Below are positions 16,201 through 28,844 of a stretch of 64,000 nt of DNA, one piece after another. The stretch lies in NCBI GenBank assembly GCA_023238725.1, contig CM041551.1, positions 11,893,242 to 11,957,241 of the forward strand, given 5' to 3'. The stretch comes from Scortum barcoo. Its lineage: Eukaryota; Chordata; Actinopteri; Centrarchiformes; Terapontidae. Each line of letters starts with the position of its first letter. Position 1 is the stretch's first letter. The translations under genes and the position numbers were made by a program. The notes under the pieces were generated by a model. It was given only the letters and a program-made list of their open reading frames with translations, made no database searches and had not been told where the DNA came from.

Positions 16201-17417
16201 GAAGGAGCCGTTCAGACTCTGAGCATGGTGTTTCACAACCTTTCACAAAAACTTTAACTCTCTCTCTGCCAGAGTTGGGTTGTTCTGCGAAGTTTGTGTG
16301 AGCTGCCAGGAAAGAATGGTTCTGTTTGTTATCAAGCGAGAATGTGTATTATTTGGTAAATAAATAAACAGGAGCCAGACCTTACACCCTGTCTTCATTT
16401 AAACACACACACACACACACTCCCTGTCTCTCTGCTTGTCTCTGTAAGGGCCCCTCTTATCACATGACCGTTTTGTTTTTGTGCTGCAGTGTTGAGTGAA
16501 ATCGGCCGTGAGAATGTGGCTCCACACATCAACACACTAACAGACACAATGTCAGGGGCCAACCGCTCTGGCTGAATATTAATCATATTTTCTCTACTCC
16601 TATAGATACATGAAATGAGCTTATACATGATGGAAAATTTTATTTACCAGTGTCACTACTTTCAAACACCAAATACTTGTCTTCAGGCTCACCGCTTGGC
16701 AACGTTTTCCTTTGCCCTCCTCAGAAGGTTAAGACTTCCAAGGGGGGGCATTAAGCTGGCCCAGAGAAGCAATTAGAGCCTGGGGATGATGTTTAAAAAT
16801 GAATGAAATTCCTGTGCAGGGTAGACAGCCTGTGAGAATATGAAGGAAGCCTCCCCCCTTCCCCCACCCCTTAACTCTGCTCTGCTAGTTCCATAGAGAA
16901 CTGCTATAAGCACGTTTATACAAGGCGCTTTAAAGCACTCTGTGTAAAGAAGGCTTAAATCATTTTAAGACACTTTACCCGCCAGTAAAAAAAAAAACAC
17001 ATTGGGTGCAGATATATTACTGCTTGACAAGCACGCCGCTTTGTTCTTTGGCGACAGCGCAGCCCTGTCATCTGCCGGCTAAAAGACATTGCGCCAGTTC
17101 ACCCGGGGCCTCTCCTCAAACCAGCAGCCCTCTCTCAAAAACTCACTTGCAGCTGGAGTGTGTCAGAGTGGACAGCGTTCTCATAAAACACTCTTACAAC
17201 AGGTAGACTCCATCTAGAGCTTTTGTGTATGCAACGGCCGGTGTACCAGCACACACATGCTCACTCACTCCAAACCTGTTCGCGTGTATGGCCTAGCACT
17301 CAGTTACTGGAATGTACCGTCCCACAAAGAGCGCTGCAAGAGGTCATAACTCAGAAGGAAGCTTTCAGTTTATGAAACCATGCTGAGTCCGGCTGCTTTT
17401 ATCTTGGGAATTTACGT

Positions 17418-17454
<37 letters not shown>

Positions 17455-20146
17455 GTGTGCGTGTGCGGCTTTGTTTCTGATATGTCCGTTTGTAGGAATA
17501 CTGCTGCTGGCTTCCTCTTTTGCTTGGCCCCAGCTGACTTACTGACTGCTCAATAGGCCCGCTCTCAGCTAAAAACCCAATTTTAAAGCCAAACGACGTA
17601 ATAAAAGCGAGTTTTATGGCTGCATTTTGAAACAAGGAAGTGTGAGGATGCTGTTCTGTGCAACTGAACTATTGAATGCCATTCAAAAGGCGTCACACTG
17701 CAATATCAGCTCAATCACAATGCTATGATGACAAAAGGGCATGTTGGACAAAGTGTTCTTGCAACTCAGCCAGTGTCTATGATTGAGACACACACACACG
17801 CACACACATTAGTGCACCATAACAATAAGGTAGTTGTTAATGGTGTCAAAAAGCAGTTAGTTAGCGCACCTTTACCAGCAGAATTTCACCAGGTTCACAT
17901 TGCTGAACCTTTTGTGATATTGTTGGCGTCTGTTTAACTGTAAGAGTAAGAAAATGACAAACACCGAAGCTGTGGGATATCTCACACAGTTAGAGGTTTT
18001 GACATCACGTGACCCCCTGACCCGAGAAACCTGAGTGCTGTGACCCCAGGCAGCTAGACTAAGCCGAGATAAGAAACAGAGCCGTATGTAAACGAGCTCA
18101 CGTGGATTTGCAGGGAGCACAATGGGCAGACTGTTATGCTAGCAGTAAACTCCAAACACAACTGAATTTGGCTTGCTCTCAACACCAGCTGGCCGCAACT
18201 CCAGGTGTTTGGTTAAAGGCAGGAGGACATGTTTCCCCGTGTTCTTCCAAAATAGTCTGAGTTAAATTTGTAAATCTTTATAGAAGTTAACTGAAAAAAC
18301 GTGGCCTGCAACCTATTTGGGACACTGGGCTCAGTGAATTTGGTTTAATCTGATTTGATGCTTTTATTTTTGAAAATCCAATATTTTTGCTTGTAAAAAC
18401 ATTATACGGGTAATTTCATTTGGAGTATGTTGACGGACTCCTGTCTTTACAAAAGGCTTGTTGTATTTCCGAACATTTTAAGAAATTCATCACTGTCCAG
18501 GATTCGTTAGAGGTGATGACTTCATTCCTTAATGGCCCAGTGAGTCAAATTTCTCCCTTCACACCACAGTTTTGCATTAGCCTGAAATGAAAAACAAAAT
18601 GCCACAGGTCAATGGATTGGTAGAACTTTTAATCCAGGCCCTGCCTTTGTTTGATGTCAGAGGCTGTGGGTGAAATGCAAAGCGGCGACCAGCACGGCTC
18701 AGCTGTGAAGCCAAAGCGCAAGTCTCTAAAGCTGCAGTTTCTCTAATGGCCACTCGACGCTGGCACAAAGCAGTCGGAGAAATCCAACAGCTGCAATGCA
18801 AATGTGTCGCATTTTTCCCCTAAGATTACACACTCACCAAGGATTCAGCTCCTCTAATGTATTCCAAGGTGGCCATTCTGACATTCATTCATACAGGATA
18901 AAGGCTTGATTGATTGAATTTGGTTGATTAACAGATGTCTCAGCCTGTTTGCTTTTACCGCCACTCAGCTGTCCTAAAAGGTAGGACTATTTTTTTGTTG
19001 TTGGTGACAAGATGTACACCCAGATCCAATCAGATATCCCCTGAGAAACCTACTTGATGATGATGATGTCCCCGATGTTTTATCTTTGTTTTTTCTCATT
19101 CAGTCTCGATACCTTTGCTGTGGCACGCCCATGAGCAGCCGTGATCAGAACCCATGATATGGGCACTGTACCACGCATGTTTCCGGTTGGCTGCTAGTGA
19201 TCCACCTCAGCTGTGCTCTATCCACAGACTGAAAAGCTTTAAAATAATCCACAAATCTACTGCAGTTTTTTATCCAAGGAGTTTGGTCGCTCTCAGTTAC
19301 TAGCAAGTTGCTTTCTGGGCATGCAGGAGGCTTTTACTTTTAAGCAGCTGCACAAAGTGTTGAGCTCTTTCTAGTTTCTTGCATGAAAGATACAAATTAG
19401 TTGGCTCCGGCATCAACTTGGCGTGCGAAAGTTTTGTCTGTCTTGGTTTAGCCTTAATAAAAATGCAGTAGTGGCATCTTCTGAGGATGCAACAGAAAAA
19501 CAAACAAGCACAGCATGCTGTTCCTAAAAAAAAAAAAAAAGTCCAGAACAGACTTGTGAATTTAAGGGTAGAGCATAATTTAACTCTCCCCTCCCAAGTC
19601 CTGATGCTAAGTGATGCGAACATGTAAGATATAGTCAGAAAAAACATTTAGATCAGGCAAGAGGCTTTCATGAACAGGCATTTCAAAAAGGAGATTAACT
19701 ACTGCCGGACTGCATTCCTAATGTTTCATATGATTTGAGTTTGTGATAAGTGTGTGCAAAGAGGGACAAAGTTCAAAGTTAAGTTTGATAAATGAATTAA
19801 CTGTCTGTGACTCCTGGCTTTGACATCCTGCATCTCTCTCTCTCGGTCCCGTATTTCCCATCACTATCAGCTGTGGTGCATAAATGCCGAAAACACACAG
19901 CTTACAAAGGGGCTTAAGTTCATGTCGGACCCTGGCAGGACCACTATGGTGCTGTGTGTGTTGGCACCGCAAGGTGTGGCAGGGGTGTTTGTTGTGGGTT
20001 GGCCATTTCAAGGGTAAAACGTGACTTTCCCCTCCGTTCACAGTGGGAGTGTGACATTGACGAAGTGTTTGCACTGCCGCCTCTTTCTTACCAGCTCACA
20101 AGAGAGCACATGCCAGTGTCCACTTAAGTGCCAACTGGTGGCTGGT

Positions 20147-20181
<35 letters not shown>

Positions 20182-23100
20182 AACAAGCTCTGGCCAAAAG
20201 GTTTGTTTGGGCAAGTGTTGGCAGGGCTGGTCACTCTTCCATTCCCAGCCCCAGAGCCAGCATTGTACAGTTCCCACGCATGTTACAGCCGATACCAACC
20301 CCATTACACACACGCTCACACATATACACACAAACAGACACACACAGCCCATGCTAGATACACACAATCTATAATATTCACACTAACCACCGGTGCTGTG
20401 TGTAAACACAGAGGCCTGTTGACACTAAAATACAGCTTTGCAGATTACCCACCCTGAGTCAAGCTGTTTGCTAGCCGGTAAAATATTAGCTTTGGATTGG
20501 CGGCTGTCATGAGCTTAGAGGACAGACAGTGTCAGGTATGTGTGTGTGTGTGTGTGTGTCTGTGTGTGAGGGAGATTGACAATAATCCTAAGGATATGAA
20601 GTAATGAGTGTACAAGCATTTACATTTGTGTTTGCACGTGTTTGTGTTTGTGGTGTGACCAGGTGATGGCTGTCATTAAATGATCCCAGAATATAGACAG
20701 AGGTTGTCGGTGAGCCAACTGGCCAGTCAGGCAGGAATAGGTAACACTAGATGAGGGTAGCCCCAGAAGGGAGAGTTGACCTGGAGGATGTGTGGAGTGC
20801 ACAGAGAGGTGAGCCAACACCTTGTTGTAGCCCGGAGCAGCTGTCTGTCGACAGAGTAAATATGCAGTTACCACAGTCATACCCACTGCAACTACCACTG
20901 TGCCTGAGACTGCTGCTGCAGCTGCCTCCTGCTGAGGGAGACTGTGACCACTGAATGGAAGTAAATATGCAATACACAACTTTTTGGTCCATATTCTGTC
21001 AACTTACCCTCCTTCCAAGGTCAACATAAGAAAACTCATTCAAAGCGAATGCAACACAGTTTTATGTTTTTTGTTTCATATTTCCCAGTAGGATATCTGT
21101 GACGTGTGGCTCCAAGATGTAAAGAAAATGTTCATTTTATGTTTTGTTTTGTTTTGTTGTTTATGCTACAAAACCACACTTGCAGCACATATGTCAAAAG
21201 GGTTTAACGCAACACTGGAAAGGTTTAGTGCATGTTGGGCCAGTATAAACATTAAATTCGAAACATGCACATCTGACGTTCCCATTGCATTTCTTTTCAG
21301 GAAACAGTCATCTCATTTAACTCGATGTGATTTGATGTATTTGAATATAAATCGAACCCCAGGTTGACTTTGAAAAAAAAGTTAAAAAGTTGTGTTAAAA
21401 GAATAGAAGTTCTGAGCAGCAGTCCCTCCTTAGTTTACATACTATGTAGTGCTCGTGTGGACGGTGTAAACAGTAAAAGATGATAGGCCGCATCTGTTCT
21501 GGTTATCAGTTCCACCAAAGTAAATTCAAATCCAAATTCAAATTCATTCAAACTGCATTTACCTGGTATACGTCAGATTGGGGAAGTAATTTCTTTTTGC
21601 AGTATAGACTAAACTTTTGTTTTGTGAGAGAGGTTTTAAAGGGAAGTCAATATTACAGCAAAGGGGCGAATCTATTTGGTTGTGACCCAAAATAATTTCT
21701 ATTTATGGGTATGGGGGTGTGTGTGTGTGCGCGGGTGCATGTCGGCATAACACGTTTGTCACATGACTGATAGCGGTGGGGTAAGTGCCGTATCAGGCTG
21801 ATATGCAGCAGGAACATGTTTATCAGTGTAACAGTTTGTACACACACACACACACACACACATAGCAGATTAAAACAGGGGAAACATTACACCACCCTCC
21901 ACTTACAAACGTCTGTGCATACGTAAAAAAATTTCCCGTATTTTGTGCCTTTGAGTTGTGTGTTTGGGGGAGATGGGGTTGTGATACCACCCACATTGAT
22001 TTTAAGCATAACAACCTCTAGTAATGACATCGTAATTATATAATTGTGATATTATATTGGTGTAAACCTCTGACCTTGGTTTTTGATGATGTTTCTTTGT
22101 TTGTCCAGAGACGAGGGGCCATCTCCTACGACAGCTCCGACCAGACAGCGCTGTACATTCGTATGCTAGGTAAGTGTTTCCCCACTCCCAGTGCATACAC
22201 ACTCACGTGCATTTTCAGTAGATGCCAACATACACACGTTTTCCAGACATCGGTAGGTTTATCTCCTGCATGATCATGTCCATTTCTTAATACACAAGGG
22301 CTTAAAAAGCACTGAGATGGAAAATGGATGGATCACAAATGGAGAGGGATGTAGAGATTATGATGGGGATGCACCAGAGTGCATGTCCACTCAATCCCTG
22401 GCGGCCTTTTGGTAATCTCTCAATCAGAATAGGTTTAGGTTGTGTGTCTACAGTGTTGAGTGTTTTTGAAGTTTTATCAGGTCTTTTAAAAGTACAGGAT
22501 TTCCTATGACTCCTGGATGGGCTAAGGGTTTGTTGGCAGAGAGTATTTTTGTGTTTATGTACATGCATCTGTGTGTACATACTGTGAGTGCGTGTGTGTG
22601 TCTGTCCATTTGCCCAGCGCTGCCCTCAGCGACCCTAAACAGGACAAGCAGTTTAGAAAATGGAAGAGGGCTCATCGCACTGCCAGGCAGATGGAGTCAA
22701 ATGCATCTAGGAAGCAGCCAGATCAGCCTCGGCTTCCTAATCAATAAGGTTATTGGGGATAATGGTGCGATTAGAGCTTGACTGTGCCCCTGACATCAGT
22801 CTGCCACACACAGATGTGCCCTAGCATGCAACTTTTGCCACTTTGATTCATAGAATGGATGGCGTTTTTCTCATAGTGAGCAGAAAGAAACCAGAATCAC
22901 TCACAGTGTTATGCTGTCAGTTATTGCTCGTATATATTAGGTTGCTGCTGTGAAGCATAGTGAGTAGGCAGGGAGCATTAAACAGCAGGGGCAGTTTAGG
23001 GCTCACTGCATGTCTTTGTTGAAATCCTGTTTGCTGTAGCTTTCACACACTACTTTGTTTCTCTCCAGCTTGATAATGCCCATGAGTCGACCGCTGCCAC

Positions 23101-25666
23101 GTGCGTCTAGTCAAAGTAGCAGCGATTTATTGAGCTGTCTGAAGGAGCTTTAGCTTTTTAATCATTTTACTTGGCTAAGTATGATGGCAGCCTCATACGT
23201 CACTGGCATAAAGCATCTGTGTCTGTAGATTTTATATTAAATTGAGTGTGAGGAGAGGCCCGCTAATGCAGACTGGTGTTTGCCCGGGCCAGGGTTCAGT
23301 CTGCCAAGTTAATGCTGATGTGCTTTCAAATAGCTGGACTCAGAGCTTTCGCTGCATCAGTTATAATGACATGACCTACATCCACCCCAGAGCGCCGGCA
23401 CTAATGCACCGCGGGAGAAACATGGACCCTGTGACTCTTGAAACACACTAATCACACAAGCACTGACACACGTGCTGAGCCACAGCACATGTGTCTGCAG
23501 ATGTGACAGATGTGTATATACATGTGGGTGCACACACTCACTCACTCTACTGCCCAGGAGTGCATGAACTGTAGTATCTTTTGGTCATAACTTATGTTTT
23601 TGCACGTGAAATGCCACCATATGGTCTCACTGTCCACCACATTCATACCAACAACTTTACAAACAGCTTTTCAAAAATAATGTTGAGCCTCATTATGCCT
23701 TGGATTGTAATTCTTAGTTTCTGGTATTTTGATAGGAGCTTGTGTAGTATTCAAACAGCTGTTTGCAAGTAAGTAACATGCTGGTTGGTGGAAACAACCC
23801 CCCCCCCCCCCCCCCCCCCCCCGTGTGACTGCTTTGATTTTTAACTCTACTGCACATATGACACAATCAGAAGTGCCATGCTGGAAACATACCATTGCAC
23901 TGTTTAGCACCTTGACGAGTATACCGCCATATAGAGTCTTGCCGCATATAGAGTGTTGCTTGGAACGACACACTAGCATTTTACTGCATCAGTGTCATAG
24001 CACCATCCTATCACCTCACTGTGCTCTCACTGCTCCTGACTGCAGTCTACAAGCAGGCCAGCCGCCGTCTGTTTGGTCCGAGTCTGGAGCCTGTTCCTGT
24101 TCCTCTGCCTGACTACTAAAAACAGTCATAGACGGACTATAGATCACTCTCAGTGGCGCTGAATACTAATAGTAGAGCAGACTGTCCTGACATGGCATTG
24201 CATGCTCAGCTGTTTGATTGACTTGTCTGTCCATTAAATTTTCTCTTCTGGGACGTGGGAGTGTGTGTTGCGTGACTGTGCCCGCACATGGACAGCATAC
24301 ACCAGACTTGGGTCACATAGTATTTACAAATCCACATCTTTTTGCTTGTTTTTGTTGGGTTGGAGTACCAGAATGATGGAATTTACCACATTTTTGACTA
24401 TAGAGAGTTGAAGTCCTGCTTTTCTTTCAGTGCTTAACATAAGATGGATTGTTTCCTAATTGCTATGAAATGTGACAGCAAGGCTTATTGTCCACACTCC
24501 GAGCTACAGTAAACGCATATCAACTACCATACTGATCTCATCATTTTAACACATTTCAGAGATTGATTATTTTGTTAGTATTCAACAACTCCAGCCTCCA
24601 TGAGGCTTTGATGGCAATTTTCTGGCTGACAGTGGACTGAAATGTATATGTAATATAATCCATTGTTTTGCCTTCAAAATTACAAGTTAGTGGTAAGAGT
24701 TTCACATTAAGAACATTTGGCATGGAATATTAAACTGGCAGGACAGCAACAAACACAAAAGCTATCACATACAATTTTAAAACTGTAATAACATAAGCAA
24801 AAATAGCATTTAATTTGAGTGAGGGGAATATTAGTGAGTTGTAAATTATCCTCTGTCTTAAAAAATTGCCAGAAACCAGAAATTGGTTTCTTTTGTTTAG
24901 AAGCATTGATGAAAGAAACCCTCTGTGATGTGGCTGTGGCCAGTGGAGCAGAGGCTTCTTCTAAGAGAGTGCAGGATTTCAGCTGTGTTGGTAGTTTTTA
25001 TATACAAGTGCGATTGTTTCATTGTAATGCTCTGTTCTTTGCCCTGTGGTAAAGCCCATCACTGTGGGACTAAATTCCAGTATATAATCAAAAAATATTT
25101 GTAAATACTACTCGGCCTAGCACATTCAGACATACTTCTGTTCAAGCAGCATGAATCTTGAGGAAATAAGTGCTGATTTCTTCTAGGAGATGTGAGAGTG
25201 AGAAGTCAGGTTGGATTTGAACCGGAACGAAGAAGCTCCCACCCATACCTGTGCATCGACTTCCGAACTCTCCACAGTGAGTATGAATCACAGCCCCATT
25301 ACCTTGATTCGACAGCCTCTTTGATAACGAGACATTATCAAACTGTAGCTCCACACCACAGTTTGTTCCTCTACGGCGGCAAGATTGACAGATGTTTGTG
25401 CGCGGCTTTCATGCAGTATTTCACATGATGATAAAGACCAAGGTGTGTCTAATGTAAACCTTGCGAGAGGCTTTTTTATCAACGCTTTGTGAATAGGTGT
25501 GTGATAAAATAACCACTTTCTTCCTCACTGAAATCCTTTTAGACGAAATGAACCGCATACAAAGAAGTAGCTTGTGTGCTGACATTTTGACCCAAAAGTA
25601 ATCCTACCTCATGCTGACGTGTTTCCGGATTGCAGCCACGGTTTATTCAGCCACAGTCAGTGCTTC

Positions 25667-25708
<42 letters not shown>

Positions 25709-28700
25709 TGAGTGAGAGAGACCACTGACAAAGCATGTCTGCTGTGTGATCCCAGACGAAAAGCTTACGAGTGGGCGGCTGTGTCAGCAGCGACTGTTTG
25801 TATATCTCTGTGTTGGTGTCAGATCCCCACCGAGTTTGTGCAACCCAAATGATTCCCTGAGGCCGATGAGCTTATAAAATGAACATTTACCAAAAACGCC
25901 GCTATACATTTTACATATTACATCTTTGTCAATTTTTGTGTGTCTGTGTGCAGCACGGCTGGGCTGCAGGTCCACGTCAGCGAGCTCTGCTCCTGAAAGG
26001 AGGGTCCACAGACTGCTCAGCTTCCAGCGGTACCTGCACTCATCTCGTCTACTGCGGGGAGTCCCCCAGCAGATCCCCCTCCACATTTTGGATGAAGACT
26101 ACACTGGACAGGCCAGAGTATGGCACCCACCTTTTCTATAAAACCACAATAAGATGGCACATGATTTGCTCTGCACAGACTTCACATCACTTATCGCGTC
26201 CTTCCTCTTTTCCCACTCTTGCAGTGCATGCTGGAAAAAGTCGGGAACTGGAACTTTGACATTTTCCTCTTCGATAGGTTGACAAATGGTAGGTAAAATA
26301 TGATGTGTTGCAGGGGCTGTTTTAAAAGTCATGATAAAAGAAGTAATGCAGTGCTGACAGGAGAACCCAGCATTAAACCAGCCTTAGATTCAATGTGTTA
26401 CCAATGGTGCCATCTATTGGTTGCCAGTTTGCACACAATCCTGTGTGTACTGTATGAAGTTTAACTCTACAATTCATGCAGTTGTGGGACACACCACTAT
26501 TTTGTTCATTTTGCAGTGTAGCTGCAATGAAGTCTACAAACCTCAAGGAGCACCAGGAAGCTCTTTAGGCTCTTTATTTTAAACCACCATCCAACAGTCA
26601 TTTAGGGAGCATATCGAAACTAATTTGCACTCTTACACTGACAATAGCCTCAGTAGATAGACTATCCAGATATGACTCAGACCAGACATGATCAGAAAAA
26701 CGTAAGTTGGTTGTGGTTATTACATGCCAAGCCATGCCATACATCTGTCTTGATGGATACTGTGTAACTCAATAGCAAGCGCTAGGAAAAGGGATAGCAG
26801 GAGATTACAGTCGCAGAGCATACTGCTTTGGGAAGAAAAAGGATGAAAAATCTGAAGTGGACGTAATTATGAGGTAGAGGAGAAAGTGGAGAAAGGGAAG
26901 TCGAGGCAGGTTTAGAGAAAGTGGATGAACCAATAAAATCTATTACAAAACATAAAATAACTGCAATGAGCATAACAAATTGATCACACTTTGCATTCAA
27001 CAATGCCTGACAGTGCAGTTTCTCCTTCTTTAATACATATGAAAACAGATGCACCAGATGAGAGCAGAATGCTCACTCTGATTGTCTTCTCGTTCAGGAA
27101 ACAGCCTGATCACCCTGACCTTCCACCTGCTGAACCAGTATGGCCTGGTGGAGCTCTTCCAGCTGGACATGGTCAAACTCTGGAGGTTCCTGGTCATGGT
27201 CCAGGAGGACTACCACAGTGACAACCCCTACCACAACGCTGTCCACGCTGCAGATGTCACACAGGCCATGTACTGCTACTTGAGGGAACCCATGGTGAGA
27301 CATGCAAACAAGATATTTTTGTTCCTGCTTGGCTTGAGAAACTAAAATTGGAGATAATGTCAGTAATGATCGGTCATCATAATCTCTGCCACTGTCTTGT
27401 TGTGAGAGCAGCTTGCCAAGTCTCTGACCTCCTGTGACATCCTGCTGGGACTCTTAGCAGCCGCCACACATGACCTGGACCACCCTGGGGTCAACCAGCC
27501 TTTCCTCATCAAAACTGACCACTATCTAGCTACACTCTACAGGGTAAGACCTCAAAAGTCTCTCTTTACTCTGCCAGAACTTGCTTAGAAATGTGATGAA
27601 AGATGTATGATTTATTTATTTAAAATGGCTGTGCATATTTTTCAATGTGCAGAATACCTCAGTTCTGGAAAACCACCACTGGAAGTCAGCAGTGGGCCTG
27701 CTCAGAGAGACTGGGCTGTTCTCCCATCTGCCTGCTGAGGACAGGTCAGTGTGACACTGAAAGAGAAAGCCCTGCTACAACACAAGATAGCACTCGGTGA
27801 AAGGTTGTACATGTTCCTTCAGAAAGTGATTTCAAAAGAAAACTCTGCTTAGTTTTATAGAGAAAATGCACCTAGATAGCCGCAATTAGTATTTAACAGT
27901 CTGATCATTTCGTCTTGCGGGCCCCTTAGCCTGAACATGGAGAGGGACTTGGGCTCCTTAATCCTGGCCACGGACATCAGCAGACAGAATGACTACCTGT
28001 CCAGGTTTCGCATGCACCTGGACCAGGAGAACCTGTGCTTAAGCAACGCCAGCCACCGTCACTTCGTCCTGCAGGTCTGTTTGCTCCTGACATACTCGCA
28101 CAACTTCTCCACTTCGGGAAAACCACAAGCTCTTATTTTGTTTTTACTCCCACCCTGTGCAGATGGCTCTGAAGTGTGCGGACATCTGTAACCCCTGCAG
28201 ACCCTGGGAGCTGAGCAAACAGTGGAGCGAGAAAGTCACAGAGGAATTCTTCCAGCAAGGTAATCTTATTTTCCTGCTTTCTTTATTTAGATGTTTTCTT
28301 TAGTCAGTGTTTATTCTCTAAAACTACTTTATTCTGATTCTGATCTATATATTATGTAATCTAATATATTAATCAGATTTTATTATGCTCTTGTAGGAGA
28401 CATTGAGAGGAAGCACAAACTTGAAGTCAGCCCAGTTTGTGACAGAGAGGCTAACACAGTTGGGAACATTCAAATAGGTAAGTTTTTTTGTCGTCATTGT
28501 TTTCATTTATAACCTGAATCTAACCTTGAGCTCTAATCTGTGTCCGTTGCTTCTTCTCCCCTTCAGGCTTCATGACGTACGTGGCTGAGCCGCTGTTTGG
28601 AGAGTGGGCCCGTTTCTCCGACACACGTCTGTCCCAGACCATGCTGGGCCACATGGGGCTGAACAAGGCCAGCTGGGGCGGCCTGCAGCAGGAACAAACC

Positions 28701-28844
28701 TCCGTCTCCGAGGAGGCGGAGCCCAGTGCCGCCAGCAGCAACGCAGAAGACGGCGCAGCGGCTGGCAAAAGAGACAGCAACACAGCCACAACCGCAGGAG
28801 GAACCAGCTCCAAAGAAATACCTCAGGGAAGCAGAGAATCCTGA
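12858..28844 (+). CDS. pde7a: PDE7A high-affinity cAMP-specific 3',5'-cyclic phosphodiesterase, complete, 12 coding exons
   Basis: Coding exons: 12858-12995, 22109-22169, 25187-25276, 25954-26117, 26225-26288, 27098-27294, 27412-27543, 27653-27744, 27930-28074, 28163-28259, 28397-28477, 28567-28844. All junctions are GT-AG and the frame closes at 512 residues plus TGA (human PDE7A1 is 482). The N-terminus MEVCYQLPVLPLDRPVP is the PDE7A1 form. RRGAI, a PKA pseudosubstrate-like motif, occurs twice (residues 23-27 and 47-51). The catalytic domain carries YHNAVHAAD (217-225), HDLDH (258-262), KCAD (Asp368) and NIQIGF with the invariant purine-binding Gln419. The enzyme hydrolyses cytosolic cAMP to AMP. 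Odd points are an extra Leu-Cys at 88-89 (PYLCIDF versus PYIDF) and an Ala/Ser/Thr-rich tail about 30 residues longer than in human. The muscle PDE7A2 alternative first exon was not found. Confidence 0.96.
12996..22108 (+). other. pde7a intron 1 (9.1 kb)
   Basis: The intron holds a (CA)n tract at 13187-13230, GT repeats at about 17418-17451, 20149-20177 and 20537-20558, and an imperfect local duplication (about 13719-13785 versus 14044-14118). No coding exon was recognised. Mammalian PDE7A has an alternative first exon in this interval; none with the expected hydrophobic start and a donor in frame with RRGAISY could be identified by eye. Confidence 0.6.
13187..13230. repeat. (CA)n microsatellite in pde7a intron 1
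   Basis: About 22 uninterrupted CA units lie roughly 190 bp downstream of the first pde7a coding exon. Confidence 0.95.
23798..23822. repeat. Poly(C) run of 25 in pde7a intron 2
   Basis: Twenty-five consecutive cytosines lie in the 3.0-kb intron between the second and third coding exons. Homopolymer G/C tracts of this length are rare and prone to assembly length error. Confidence 0.95.
25671..25706. repeat. (GT)n microsatellite in pde7a intron 3
   Basis: About 16 GT units are followed by GAGTGAGTGAGAGAG. It lies about 250 bp upstream of the fourth coding exon. Confidence 0.9.

Noticed and set aside
18000..22108. PDE7A2-type alternative first exon
   Set aside because: Searched by eye for a short hydrophobic start with a donor in phase with RRGAISY; none was convincing, so it is not reported.
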